DNA of 64,000 nt from Enterococcus crotali (GCF_000633635.1 NZ_AYPQ01000001.1:592820-656819); one strand, 5' to 3'; positions 46,872-57,223 are shown, numbered from the stretch's first letter. Program-made: numbers and translations. The notes: generated by a model not told the origin, from the letters alone.

Positions 46872-47169
46872 GTTTCTTCTATTGCATTATTTTTTTTCTA
46901 TGATATGGTTAAAGTGTACTTGTTTTATATTATCTAGCTTCAAGAACTAGCCTTTCAGGCAAAAGATAAAAATCGAATAAGGCAAAAAACGCCTTAGTCA
47001 ATTTTTCCTATTTTCCTGTCACGGCTGATTGAGCTCTTTCAGCTTGTAAATCAGGAGGAGATTATCTTGCGCGAATAACACTGGACACAAAGAAGTGCCA
47101 GTTGATGATCATATCGTTTCTTTGTGTCATATTGGGTAAGTATGATGAAGAGTAAAGGAGCATAATCAC
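46872..47169 (+). promoter_or_regulatory. structured leader before two unknown small genes
   Basis: No normal gene is seen. Hairpins: TAAGGC-AAAAAAC-GCCTTA near 46978, GCTGA/TCAGC near 47025-47044, and an 11-bp perfect stem GACACAAAGAA (47084-47094) / TTCTTTGTGTC (47118-47128), which competes with ACTGG (47080-47084)/CCAGT (47098-47102). A strong AGGAGG (47053-47058) stands 8 bp before TTG CGC GAA TAA (47067-47078), a possible three-codon leader peptide. No T-run follows, so any control would be translational or by RNA stability. Confidence 0.4.
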
Positions 47170-47526
47170 ATGATTATTATTAAAGGAAACAATCCGAGGA
47201 AAATCGACAACATTTGGGAATTTGTTAAAAAAGATCACACAGGTAAGAAAATTGCGATTATCGGCTATCCTGGAAGCATTCCTCATAATTTTGTTCGAGC
47301 AAAACAAATGCCTGCCTATGAAACAATTACAAAACACAATACACTTGATGATTTAACAGTTTTTTTAAAAGAGACAAAAGATCGATTTGAAGCAATCATT
47401 CTTTATATTGATTGTGAATCTCATTTGATAGAGTCAATAAAAGAGGTAACAAAGTCATATAAAGAACAATTCATCTTAACTGTTTATGATGAAAACGTAT
47501 ATGAGCAAGTGGTTGATGGAGAATAA
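47170..47526 (+). CDS. hypothetical protein
   Basis: A 118-residue cytoplasmic protein that I do not recognise. It has an alpha/beta look: KKIAIIGYPGSIPHNF (strand-loop-helix), FEAIILYIDCESHL and EQFILTVYDENVYEQV. The loop GYPGSIPH is not a proper P-loop (no GKS/T). There is no signal peptide or membrane segment. AAAGGAG lies nine bases before the ATG. It is followed after 13 bp by a second small gene, probably in the same transcript, and then by the EF-Tu gene. Confidence 0.65.
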   Translation: MIIIKGNNPRKIDNIWEFVKKDHTGKKIAIIGYPGSIPHNFVRAKQMPAYETITKHNTLDDLTVFLKETKDRFEAIILYIDCESHLIESIKEVTKSYKEQFILTVYDENVYEQVVDGE

Positions 47527-47539
47527 AGGTGGTAATGGT

Positions 47540-47701
47540 ATGAACGACAATACAGAAAAACTATTAGGCTTGATTGAAAAATTTAAAACAGAAGATCTTT
47601 CTTTAGATGATGCAATCGAACTTCGCCGACTATCAGCGGAATTTGCTAATGTTTGTGGGGAAGCTGTCGAAAAGAAGATGGATCAATTTTATAAAAATTA
47701 A
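47540..47701 (+). CDS. hypothetical small helical protein
   Basis: A 53-residue protein, largely amphipathic helix (TEKLLGLIEKFKTEDLSL; DDAIELRRLSAEFANVCG), with one Cys. AAAGGTGG precedes its ATG by seven bases. It could partner the upstream unknown protein. No family recognised. Confidence 0.6.
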   Translation: MNDNTEKLLGLIEKFKTEDLSLDDAIELRRLSAEFANVCGEAVEKKMDQFYKN

Positions 47702-47714
47702 ACACTATATGACT

Positions 47715-47750
47715 AAGAAGAGCAGAGAGATTTCTGTTCTTCTTTTTTTA
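47715..47750 (+). terminator. terminator after the small-gene pair
   Basis: AAGAAGAGCAGA / TTCTGTTCTTCTT stem followed by TTTTTTT, which separates the pair from the EF-Tu gene. Confidence 0.75.
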
Positions 47751-47794
47751 TCATTGGCAATTTACCGTTTACTTATAAATAGTAAGCAAATAAC

Positions 47795-47822
47795 TTGTAG
47801 ATTCTTTTAAAAGGTATATAAT
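47795..47822 (+). promoter_or_regulatory. promoter of the EF-Tu gene
   Basis: TTGTAG at 47795-47800, a 16-bp spacer, and a consensus TATAAT at 47817-47822. The 5' leader is about 70 nt. Confidence 0.55.
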
Positions 47823-47900
47823 AACACTATAAAGGTCAGAGATGGTCAATTATTACTTGATTTTCTACTATCCCTTTAACCAAAATAGGAGGTTTGTAAA

Positions 47901-49088
47901 ATGGCAAAACAACATTATGACAGAAGTAAACCACATGTAAATATCGGTACGATCGGACATGTCGATCACGGTAAGACAACATTGACCGCTGCAATCACAA
48001 CAGTATTAGGGAAAAAAGGCCTAGCAAACCCGCAAGACTATGCTAGTATTGATGCAGCGCCAGAAGAACGTGAACGTGGGATTACAATCAATACATCACA
48101 TGTAGAATATGAAACAGAAGCTCGACACTATGCCCATATCGATGCACCCGGACACGCAGATTATGTTAAAAACATGATCACAGGTGCAGCCCAAATGGAT
48201 GGGGCGATCTTAGTAGTATCAGCAACAGATGGACCTATGCCACAAACAAGAGAACATATCTTATTATCGCGTCAAGTAGGCGTAAAATATTTGATTGTTT
48301 TCCTTAATAAAATTGATTTAGTTGATGATGAAGAGTTGATTGATTTAGTTGAAATGGAAGTTCGTGAATTATTGAATGAATACAATTTCCCAGGAGACGA
48401 CACTCCAATCATCAAAGGATCAGCTTTGAAGGCTTTACAAGGAGACGCAACCGCAGAAGCTGCGATTATGGAATTAATGAATACAGTGGATGAATATATT
48501 CCTACACCAGAAAGAGATACGGACAAACCATTGTTATTACCAGTGGAAGATGTTTTTTCAATTACTGGCCGAGGAACCGTTGCTTCTGGACGTATCGACC
48601 GAGGAAAAGTCAGTGTTGGGGATGAAATCGAAATTGTTGGGATTAAACCCGATACGCAAAAAGCTGTGGTAACAGGAATTGAAATGTTCCGTAAAACATT
48701 AGATTACGGCGAAGCAGGAGACAATGTGGGCGTTCTTTTAAGAGGAATTACTCGTGACGAAATCGAACGCGGTCAAGTAATTGCAAAACCTGGTTCAATT
48801 ACTCCACATACAAAATTTATTGCCGAAGTCTACGTCTTAACAAAAGAAGAAGGCGGACGACACACGCCATTCTTCACAAATTATCGTCCGCAATTTTACT
48901 TCCGCACGACTGATGTCACAGGCGTCGTAGAATTGCCAGATGGTGTTGAAATGGTTATGCCAGGAGACAATGTTACGATTGATGTTGAATTGATTCATCC
49001 AATTGCGGTGGAACAAGGAACGACATTCTCTATTCGTGAAGGCGGTCGAACTGTCGGTTCAGGTATTGTTACTGAAATAGAAAAATAA
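47901..49088 (+). CDS. tuf: elongation factor Tu, divergent second-copy type
   Basis: Delivers aminoacyl-tRNA to the ribosome as a GTP complex. All G motifs are intact: GHVDHGKT (G1), [14 protein letters not shown] (switch I), DAPGHADYV (G3, with Ala where the usual protein has Cys) and NKID (G4), plus domains 2 and 3 ([21 protein letters not shown]). It stands alone with its own promoter and terminator, away from any fusA or ribosomal genes. Compared with E. faecalis EF-Tu as I recall it, it differs at many surface sites ([16 protein letters not shown] start). This suggests the acquired tufB known from several enterococci, with tufA elsewhere. Confidence 0.93.
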   Translation: MAKQHYDRSKPHVNIGTIGHVDHGKTTLTAAITTVLGKKGLANPQDYASIDAAPEERERGITINTSHVEYETEARHYAHIDAPGHADYVKNMITGAAQMDGAILVVSATDGPMPQTREHILLSRQVGVKYLIVFLNKIDLVDDEELIDLVEMEVRELLNEYNFPGDDTPIIKGSALKALQGDATAEAAIMELMNTVDEYIPTPERDTDKPLLLPVEDVFSITGRGTVASGRIDRGKVSVGDEIEIVGIKPDTQKAVVTGIEMFRKTLDYGEAGDNVGVLLRGITRDEIERGQVIAKPGSITPHTKFIAEVYVLTKEEGGRHTPFFTNYRPQFYFRTTDVTGVVELPDGVEMVMPGDNVTIDVELIHPIAVEQGTTFSIREGGRTVGSGIVTEIEK

Positions 49089-49090
49089 AG

Positions 49091-49135
49091 AAAGAAGAAT
49101 CTTTGATGATACGAGTCAGAGATTCTTCTTTTATT
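49091..49135 (+). terminator. terminator after the EF-Tu gene
   Basis: AAAGAAGAATCT (49091-49102) and AGATTCTTCTTT (49120-49131) pair perfectly; a T-rich tract follows. Confidence 0.85.
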
Positions 49136-49210
49136 TTAATTACTAGAAATCAAACGAACACGTTTATGTTATACTATTTATCAAAAAGAAGAGAAGAGGG
49201 GGCAGAAGGG

Positions 49211-50086
49211 ATGAAATGTACCGTTTTAAGGGTGGATGCCTTTACTACTATCGCTGGTCAAGGAAATCCAGCAGGTGTTGTGCTAATGGGAGATAGATAT
49301 ACTACAGAAGAAATGCAAAAAATCGCAAAACAAGTTGGTTTTAACGAAACTGTTTTTGTGTGTTCGAGTGAGAAGGCCGCAGTTAAATTAAGGTATTTTA
49401 CGCCTGGTCATGAAACACCACTATGCGGACACGCAACAATGGGGGCAATTTACGCTCTTTTTAGGACTAAAGGTGATCAGAATCTGCAAATTGAAACCAG
49501 CGCTGGAGTACTATCGATTCAGTACGAAGAAAAACGACAAAGAATTACTATGGAACAGGCAGCGCCCAAGTTTATTGATTTTAAAGGAGATCGTGTAGCG
49601 CTTTGTCAAAGTTTAGGTATTGTGCCTTCAGACCTTCATCCAGATTTGCCTATTCAATATGGTAATACAGGGTCTTGGACGTTACTTCTACCTGTGGTTG
49701 ATGCCGCAACTTTAGATAAAATGGCGCCGAATCAGGAAGTTTTTCCTGAGATTTTACAGGAATTACCTAGATCATCGATTCATCCTTTTGCAATTCTTGA
49801 CGAACAAGCAGGGCTATTCACAGCAAGACACTTTTCCTCGCCATTCTCTGGAACATTAGAAGATTCAGTGACTGGGACGGCTTCTGGTGTGATGGGAGCA
49901 TATGCGTTAACACACATTTATATCGATGAGGAAGTCAAAGAAATTACTATCTCTCAAGGCAAACACGTCCAAATGGAAGGTTCCGTTTTCGTTCATGTCA
50001 CAAAAGATGAAACAGGTGCACAGACAGTCAAAATTTCTGGAACAGCTTGTCTTAATGAGGAATTTGAAGTTGAGATAACAAAATAG
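49211..50086 (+). CDS. PhzF-family isomerase
   Basis: A 291-residue protein with the two-lobed diaminopimelate-epimerase-like fold: VDAFTTIAGQGNPAGVVL and the catalytic-Glu region VGFNETVFV, followed by YFTPGHETPLCGHATMGA and a C-terminal EDSVTGTASGVMGAY. PhzF enzymes isomerise enamine-like substrates; the role in non-phenazine producers is unknown. ATG 49211 is chosen over a far upstream start (49103) that would run into the EF-Tu terminator. Confidence 0.88.
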   Translation: MKCTVLRVDAFTTIAGQGNPAGVVLMGDRYTTEEMQKIAKQVGFNETVFVCSSEKAAVKLRYFTPGHETPLCGHATMGAIYALFRTKGDQNLQIETSAGVLSIQYEEKRQRITMEQAAPKFIDFKGDRVALCQSLGIVPSDLHPDLPIQYGNTGSWTLLLPVVDAATLDKMAPNQEVFPEILQELPRSSIHPFAILDEQAGLFTARHFSSPFSGTLEDSVTGTASGVMGAYALTHIYIDEEVKEITISQGKHVQMEGSVFVHVTKDETGAQTVKISGTACLNEEFEVEITK

Positions 50087-50089
50087 GTG

Positions 50090-50312
50090 TAAGTGGGACA
50101 TAACTCTCTGAGTCATATCCCACTCACTTGGAATTCGGATAAACGGTAGGAGCAGAAGCAATCACTACACTACACTTCGTTTCGATCTCATTAACTTCTA
50201 CGCATGGAACATGCTAGAGTTAAAGGCCTACGCTTCGATCACATCAAATTCTAAGTGCTAAAGCACTAAGATTTGAAGGGTTCGGAAATAAATACTTCTG
50301 TCCCATCCTCCC
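50090..50312. repeat. composite palindromic intergenic repeat
   Basis: Begins with hairpin AGTGGGACATAACT / AGTCATATCCCACT (50092-50124). Then GGAATTCGGATAAACGGTAG and GAGCAGAAGCA match, on the opposite strand, the element at 21409-21582. The interior holds two near-palindromes: TTAACT...AGTTAA around 50190-50222, and TCAAATTCTAAGTGCT with AGCACTAAGATTTGA around 50244-50276. AATACTTCTGTCCCATCC forms the far end. No coding potential is seen. Confidence 0.55.
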
Positions 50313-50362
50313 CTAAACGCTATTAAACGGTGGTAAAAAGCGCCTATTTCCTCTTTTTCACC

Positions 50363-52950
50363 TTAACGTTGATATCTATTTCTAAGAATCCGACGAACAC
50401 CATGCATTTTCTTTTGCTGCTCAACCGGCGCATTATCGATGATCAATAAGGCAATCATTACATAAGCGATGAAGCTATCTCTTGAATACAAAGTGTATCT
50501 AGGTACCCATTTAGCAGCATATTTTTGTTTATAGTCGCGTAGACCTCGGAATGAATAAAATCGGGAGCCAAATTCGTAAACTAAATAGGCGATTCTTTCC
50601 TGAATAAAGCTTTTTTTAGAAGTCCCGACATTTGATAAAGGCGCCATACCTAAATTAAAGTAAGCAAATCCTTCATCATTCATATAGTTGAATAGAGAAA
50701 TAAACAAATAATCCATCACACCAGAAGGCGCTTCTTTACTATAACGCATCAAGTCGATCGTGCCTTCTTCTTTAGTGTAAGTAGGTATAATATTTGCGAA
50801 AGCCACAATTTGATCTGATTGATTTTTTGCAACAGCTATTTTTCCTCGTTGCAGATAACTTTCAGAGAAAAAACCTAGAGAAAAGCCTTTTTCTTTGCGG
50901 CTGCCTAGCCATTCATCAGAAACTTGTTTCAACTCTTGCATCAATTCCCTAGAAAATGGGGGAGATAGGACTTCGAATCGATAATTTTCTTTAGTAAAAC
51001 GATTCATGACCGCTCGCTCGCTTTTCATTTTTTTACCAGATAATGTAAAGGTTGGTAGATCCACATGGGCTTCTTCTCCCATTTTAATAAAATCATAGCC
51101 GAATTCGTGTAAAAACATCACCACTTCTTCAGATGATTCATAGAAGACGGGAAGATAGCCCCATTGATCTGCTTCATTAATGAACTGTTCAACAGCTGCT
51201 GGAAAATCTTCTTTTTTACCAGAAGGATCGCCCATTACAATGCACTTATTGTTGAATGTTTTAAACTGCAGCAACACTGTATCTTCGTTGTCTTGATCGG
51301 TGTAGATGTACATGTCTTTGTCTTTGAGAAAAATCAGCTGACTATCAGTATTTCCGCCATAGGTAGTCAAAAGAGCGAGAGCACGCTCCTCATCCAAGGT
51401 GGTACCCAAGGTATGTCGACTTCCCTCTAGATAACGGATGAATAAATAACTAAACAATGTAACCAATAATATCCCGATAAATCCAGAAAACCAAATTTTT
51501 CTGAAGGAAAGAAAAAGAACGAGATAAAATGACGCTTATGATGAGGAAAAGTTGGCAAATTGTATACGCCGATCACGATATATAAGATAGTCAGGGCTAA
51601 AAAAATTAGACCATCTACCGTAATCATCTCCCAAGAATACACTAATTGTTCTCTGAATAATTCTCTTTTTGAAAAAATAATGATTACAAGCAAAAGACTA
51701 AGAAAAATAAGGATGCCCCAACTAAAATCTTTCACAAATGTATAAACTAAGGTAACTAGTATTAAACCAATTGTTGGCACGTATGCACGTTTGACTCTGG
51801 CAGCTATCCCACGTCCTGTGATCAGTAACAAAAAACCTAGTAAAATAGCAGGAAGCTGTGTGATAAGGTGAAACGAAAGTGGATTTAATTGCCTTAACCA
51901 GTTAATTTGACTAAATGCTTCTGGGATCGTAGCAGAAAGGACAATCATAATACCTGAAAAATACATCAGGAAAACAACGAATTTATGTGCTAATTCTGTT
52001 GCCAGGTCTCTTGGAATTCCCGAATAACGTGAATTTAAACTATGGCTTAAATTTTTCACAAAAAAGAGGGCACCTATCATAAATGGTATAATGTAATAAA
52101 ATAGACGGTAAAGTAAAATCCAAGCAATTACAACTTCTCGATTGATTCCAAGAGCAGATAATCCCACGATCATCATAATATCGAAACTGCCAAGTTCACC
52201 TGGAATCATCGACACAATGCCGATCACTGAAGCAGCGATAAAAAGAGGGATGATTTGAAGAGGATTCATCTTGATGCCCATCAACATACCGATTAGAATA
52301 AAGCTACCTAAAACCCCAGTCCATTCAAAAAATGAAGTCAAGATAAGTCCAGCACGCGTTTGATTATCAATATCCCCAATGTAGTCATCTTTTCTGATCA
52401 AGCTCACAATTAAAACAACTGGAAAATACAGGCCTCCGCCAATCAACCAAATCCAGTATTGCTGTAAGTAATCATTGGTATGACCGAATAGAACAAGGAA
52501 AAAGGCCATCAAGCTATAAATAGAGAGTCCAGACATCAAAAAGATCAGAATTTTTGAAAGAGCCTGAACAACTTTTTTCCCATCTTTTTCTTTTCCATAA
52601 AACTCTGAGCGCAAGCCAATACTGACTAAACCGCCAAATCCAGCAATATTATTGATCGTATTGATCATCCAGCTGCTTTCTATAAGAAAACTTTTTTTGG
52701 GTTTTTGCTTCAATATTTTATTAAGGATTATATCGTAGCCGATCATTGGCGAAACAGCAACCAGACCAATAAGCAGCATCAAACCAATTTTCCAAATAGC
52801 AAGATCTTGAAAAATTTCTCCCAGTTGTTCAAATGAAATTGTTTTGCTGATCGAAAGTAATTCACGAAAGACGATGATTACGACTGAGAAAATAAATATA
52901 GTTTTAAAATAACTAAGATGATCTTTGATCCATTGAAGCATGTTCTTCAT
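50363..52950 (-). CDS. mprF: phosphatidylglycerol lysyltransferase/flippase MprF (frameshift)
   Basis: Adds an amino acid (usually Lys) to phosphatidylglycerol from aminoacyl-tRNA and flips the product outward, lowering sensitivity to cationic peptides. The N-terminal part (about 1-500) has about 14 membrane helices; the C-terminal part is the GNAT-like synthase (SRHTLGTTLDEERALALLTTYGGN; NLGMAPLSNVGTSK; FYSFRGLRDYKQKYAAKWVPRY). The two halves lie in different frames because T5 at 51496-51500 (plus strand) stands for an expected T6. One added base gives about 862 residues, the usual length. ATG 52950 follows AGTAGGTG. Confidence 0.9.
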
Positions 52951-52959
52951 TAATAGCAC

Positions 52960-53679
52960 CTACTTTTCTTTTAAAAATGTTAAAATTTCTCGATTGAATG
53001 TTTCCGGATCTTTCTTAGCAAAAGAATGTCCTTGTTTAGAAACTAAGACAAATGAAGCGTGAGGAATTTCTTTTGCTAGATAAATTGAATGTGACCGCTT
53101 GATGATGTCGTATTTGCCAACAATTACCAAAGTTTCAGCTTTAAAATGTTGTAAATCAATGTTGGAAACGCCAATATCGTGGGTCATTAAACGAACAGTG
53201 AGAAGTTGTTTCTTCGCCTTTTTACTGAATAAAGCAAGGAACTGTAAAAAGGCATATTCGACAGCAGTAAAAACTCTTATAGGAAAACGGACTCCTTGAG
53301 TCACCGTGTTTCCAGCATTCAAAACAAGGCGATGGACCATTTCGGGGTGTTTTTTTGTGAAAACCATCGCAAGATTCGCCCCGTCACTAAAGCCGACAAT
53401 ATTTGCCTGTGTGATTTTTTCTTGCTTCATAATCTGGTATAAATCTTCGGCCATCTCTTCAAAGGTGAGCGAGTCGCGAGTGTTCGTTGAACGGGCATGT
53501 CCACGACTATCAACCGTATAGACAGTGAAATAACGACTAAATTCAGGTACTTGTTTTTCAAAATATTTTCCACTGCCACCATTGCCGTGTAAGAGAAACA
53601 AAGGAAATCCTTCACCAGATACTTCATAATATATCGAACTATTGTCCACAGTTAAAAGTGCCTTTTCTTGTTTTTTCAT
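52960..53679 (-). CDS. alpha/beta hydrolase
   Basis: A 239-residue hydrolase. Visible are the HGNGGSGKYF oxyanion loop, the nucleophile elbow GFSDGAN (Ser), an acid residue in VIVGKYDII and the His in SKQGHSFAK. It lies ten bases upstream of mprF and is probably co-transcribed with it, so a role in lipid or peptide resistance is conceivable. The substrate is unknown. Confidence 0.87.
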   Translation of the reverse strand: MKKQEKALLTVDNSSIYYEVSGEGFPLFLLHGNGGSGKYFEKQVPEFSRYFTVYTVDSRGHARSTNTRDSLTFEEMAEDLYQIMKQEKITQANIVGFSDGANLAMVFTKKHPEMVHRLVLNAGNTVTQGVRFPIRVFTAVEYAFLQFLALFSKKAKKQLLTVRLMTHDIGVSNIDLQHFKAETLVIVGKYDIIKRSHSIYLAKEIPHASFVLVSKQGHSFAKKDPETFNREILTFLKEK

Positions 53680-53853
53680 ATCGTTACCACCTATCTTTCT
53701 TAGTATATCGGTTTTTGCTTAGATTTCAAACTGAAACGAGGAAAGCGTGCATCAAATTTTTATTAAAGAATCATAAAGAATGCTCCTTTTTTTAGATTTT
53801 TTTTTAATAATAAAGTATGATAAAAACTACTCACAAAAAGTTTGGATGATAAG

Positions 53854-54471
53854 ATGGGCAAATTGATGAAAATCGTAAAAAAATTATTGCTTTTGTTTCT
53901 TCTACTGTTGATTATCGGTGCAGGTTACTTAGGCTACCAAATTCGACAAAACGTTCAGCAGGTAATGACCTATGAAGCTGAGGTAGAACAGGCAGTCAAA
54001 GCAAATAACATTCCAGAGTACAAAAATTTAGTGTTAGCCATTATTTATACGGAATCAAAAGGTCGGACAGAAGATCTGATGCAAAGTAGTGAAAGTGCCT
54101 ATGGTAAACGACAGATGATCGGGACTACAAAAGAAAGCATAGATACTGGTGTATCATTTTTAGCACAAGCAATCGAAAAGGCTGATGAAGCAGGTAGCGA
54201 TATTTGGACTGCTGTTCAAGCGTATAATTTTGGATTAGATTATATTCAGTTTGTAAAAGAACGTGGTGGAAAAAATTCAATTCGTTTGGCTGAAGAATAT
54301 TCAAGAGAAGTACTATCTCCGTTATTGGGAAATGACGAGCAAAAGACATATCGCTATTATCGTCCACAGGCACTGATCTACAATGGTGGATTTTTATATA
54401 GCAATGGCGGAAACATGTTTTATGCTGATTTAGTCAAGATGAATGAGCAGTTTATTAAATGGTTAAAATAA
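53854..54471 (+). CDS. membrane-anchored lysozyme-like protein
   Basis: A 205-residue protein with an N-terminal membrane anchor (LLLLFLLLLIIGAGYLGY) and a lysozyme-like (CwlT/PF13702-type) domain. The catalytic Glu is in LAIIYTESKGR, followed by DLMQSSESAYGKR, TGVSFLAQAIEKA and AVQAYNFGLDYI. It should cut the glycan strands as a muramidase. ATG 53854 is taken; a TTG at 53842 is in frame but unsupported. It is transcribed away from the alpha/beta hydrolase gene. Confidence 0.83.
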   Translation: MGKLMKIVKKLLLLFLLLLIIGAGYLGYQIRQNVQQVMTYEAEVEQAVKANNIPEYKNLVLAIIYTESKGRTEDLMQSSESAYGKRQMIGTTKESIDTGVSFLAQAIEKADEAGSDIWTAVQAYNFGLDYIQFVKERGGKNSIRLAEEYSREVLSPLLGNDEQKTYRYYRPQALIYNGGFLYSNGGNMFYADLVKMNEQFIKWLK

Positions 54472-54490
54472 TCGAATGATCAAAAATATC

Positions 54491-54542
54491 GATCCTTAAG
54501 AATATCGTCTGATAAAAAGTACGAATTCTTAAGGATTTTCTT
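54491..54542 (+). terminator. terminator after the lysozyme-like gene
   Basis: ATCCTTAAGAAT (54492-54503) pairs perfectly with ATTCTTAAGGAT (54525-54536), then TTTTC. Confidence 0.75.
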
Positions 54543-54614
54543 GAAGTTCTTTCTATTAACAAGTAAACTAAAGAGGATGTATTTTTAACAAGGAGAAAGT
54601 AGGGAACCAAATCC

Positions 54615-56950
54615 ATGACAAATAAGTTTGACCTAAAACAAGGATTGACTCAATTAGAGGTTGAGGAACGAAAAAAACAAGGTTTACAAAACGACTACGA
54701 GGAAAACGTAGCTAAGTCTACGAAAACTATTATTTATGATAACGTAATGACGCTGTTTAACTTTTTAAACTTTGGGATTGCGCTTTGTCTGCTATTTGTT
54801 GGTGCATATTCCAACCTAGCATTTTTAGCCATTATATTAGTAAATATGGGGATGGGAATCTATCAAGAAATCCATGCTAGAAACTTAGTACAGAAATTAT
54901 CGATCGTTGCCAAAGAAAGTGTTCATGTTATTCGAGACGGCAAGGAGATAGAAATCGATACGAAAGAATTAGTAATGGATGATATCGTAGTGATTTCTGC
55001 TGGAGAACAGGTACCTTCTGACTTAGAAGTTTTAGACGGAAAAGCAGAAGCCAATGAAGCTTTATTGACTGGTGAGTCAGATTTAATTGAGAAGACAGAA
55101 GGAGCGATTTTATTATCTGGTAGTTTTCTAGCGAGTGGTCAAGTTTATGGAAAGGTCATTCACGTAGGCGCTGATAACTATGCAGTAAAAATCACCGCAG
55201 AAGCGAAAGTACACAAGCCGATCCAATCTGAATTAGTGAATTCGATCCGTAAAGTATCAAAATTTACCAGCTTAGTAATTATTCCATTAGGGATTATTTT
55301 ATTTGTAGAAGGTTTTATGATCCGCAACTCTGGGATTGAAGCTTCTGTGGTTGCATCAGCTGCGGCCTTACTTGGAATGTTGCCTAAGGGTTTAGTTCTG
55401 CTGATTAGTATCACGTTAACAACTGGTGTGGTAAAGCTGGCTAAAAAGAGAATTTTAGTTCAAGATATGTATTCAATTGAAACATTAGCACATGTTGATA
55501 CACTGTGTTTGGATAAGACTGGAACGATTACAGAAGGAAAAATGAAAGTCCAAAAAGTAGAAGTATTGCATGCAAATTATCATGAGCATTTCCCACAAAT
55601 CATTGGTAGTTATTTGGCTGAAAGTACTGATAATAATATTACGATGCAAGCAATTCGAGAGTACTTTGAACTTTCTAATCGTTATGGTGCTGTAAGGGCA
55701 TTACCATTTTCATCTGAAAGAAAATGGGGGGCAATTGAATTTAACGAATTAGGAACAGTTTATCTTGGGGCGCCGGAACGATTGTTTGCCGATGACCGCT
55801 TACCTAAAGAAGTCATCGAGGCACAAGGAAACGGTTATCGGGTATTGATGTTGGGTATTGCTGAAAACACGCCGTTAGATGAAGAAAAAATGCCTTACTT
55901 AGAACCGTTAGCTATTTTAGAAATTGATGACCCGATTCGCCAAAATGCAAATGAGACGTTGGCTACTTACGAGAAGAAGGAATTGATCTTAAAGTAATAT
56001 CTGGAGATAATCCAGTAACTGTTTCTAATATTGCCCGTCGTGCTGGATTATTTGGTTATGAATCTTACGTTGATCTTTCAACGATGGAGACAGAAGCAGA
56101 AGTTCGTAAAGCCGTTCATGAGTATACTGTTTTTGGGCGTGTCTCTCCTCAACAAAAACGTACGATCGTTCGTGAATTAAAAGATAACGATCATGTGGTT
56201 GCTATGACTGGGGATGGTGTTAACGATGTTTTAGCTTTAAGAGAAGCTGATTGTAGTATTGCCATGGCAGAAGGCGACGGCGCGACAAGACAGATTTCTA
56301 ACTTAGTACTATTGGATTCTGATTTTACAACTTTACCTGATGTTTTATTTGAAGGTCGACGTGTTGTTAATAATGTAACGAAAGTTGCCAGTGTGTTCTT
56401 TATCAAAACTATTTATTCATTTATTCTATCAATGATTTGTGTGTTTACAACTATCGCGTTCCCGTTTATACCGATCCAAATCACATTGATCGATTTGGCG
56501 ATCGAAGGCTATCCAGCGTTTTTCTTATCATTTGAAAGTGATAAACGAAAAGTACACGGGAAATTTTTACCAACAGCTTTAAGAAATGCTTCTGTGAACG
56601 CCGTATTAGTTGTATTAAATATTGTTGCAGTATACCTGTTGGGACAAAATCAAGGGTTTACTCAAATCGATACCACAACATTGATGTATTATTTATTGAT
56701 CGGTATTAGCTGTATGGCTGTTGTTCGTGCATGTTTACCGTTCAATCCATTACGTATTTTCTTAGCAATTACAACAGTGGGTGGCATTTATGTAGCAGCC
56801 ATGCTGTTCCATAGTATTTTAGAAGTAGGCTTTTTAACTCAGCAAACGTTACCGATTTTTGCGGTAATGATGCTTATCAATATCACTGTTCGGATCATGA
56901 TTGGTCTTTTTCAAATGAAACGAGCAGGAAAAACAATCAAAGAGCTTTAA
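54615..56950 (+). CDS. cation-translocating P-type ATPase, CtpE-like (frameshift)
   Basis: A membrane cation pump of about 778 residues. The phosphorylation motif is CLDKTGTITEGK (near 298), the actuator motif LTGESDLIEK (near 155), and the hinge motif AMTGDGVNDVLALREADC. The C-terminal membrane part is complete. It resembles mycobacterial CtpE, a calcium importer; the metal here is not proven. The frame breaks at 55979-55980, where GG stands for an expected GGG (EKK-GIDLKVISGDNPVTVS is restored by one base). Uncorrected, the first part stops at 55997. Confidence 0.9.
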
Positions 56951-56989
56951 AAAAGGGAAGAAAAATGTGAAAAATAGGGAGGGGTATCG

Positions 56990-57223
56990 ATGAGCGGAGA
57001 GTATCAAATGCGTAAAACGATTGGGAAGTGTTTTCGGTCTGCAACAGATAATTTTAATGGAGTTGTTCGGATTTACGGTAGCCCCTACATGTATCGCGTA
57101 GTAAATGGTATCCCTGAAAAAGGGGCTATGCTAGAAGTCGTAGATTTTTCTAGTACTGAATTATTTGTAACGGTAAACAACTATCTATTTGAAAGTGATG
57201 TGAATTATCTTGATAATCCTTAA
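56990..57223 (+). CDS. small OB-fold-like protein, possible free NfeD C-terminal domain
   Basis: A 77-residue protein with strand-rich pattern GVVRIYGSPYMYRVVNGIPEKGAMLEVVDFSS..., which recalls the soluble OB domain of NfeD proteins (GRVRI...G..V.VV). It overlaps the start of the SPFH gene by 14 bases; NfeD and SPFH proteins are standard partners. There is no membrane segment, unlike complete NfeD. GGGAGGGG precedes the ATG. The NfeD relation is an inference from pattern and context. Confidence 0.6.
   Translation: MSGEYQMRKTIGKCFRSATDNFNGVVRIYGSPYMYRVVNGIPEKGAMLEVVDFSSTELFVTVNNYLFESDVNYLDNP

Noticed and set aside
46935-46960. tRNA-like stem CTAG-CTTCAAGAA-CTAG in the leader at 46.9 kb
   Set aside because: No cloverleaf, T-loop or acceptor stem can be built around it; kept only as leader structure.
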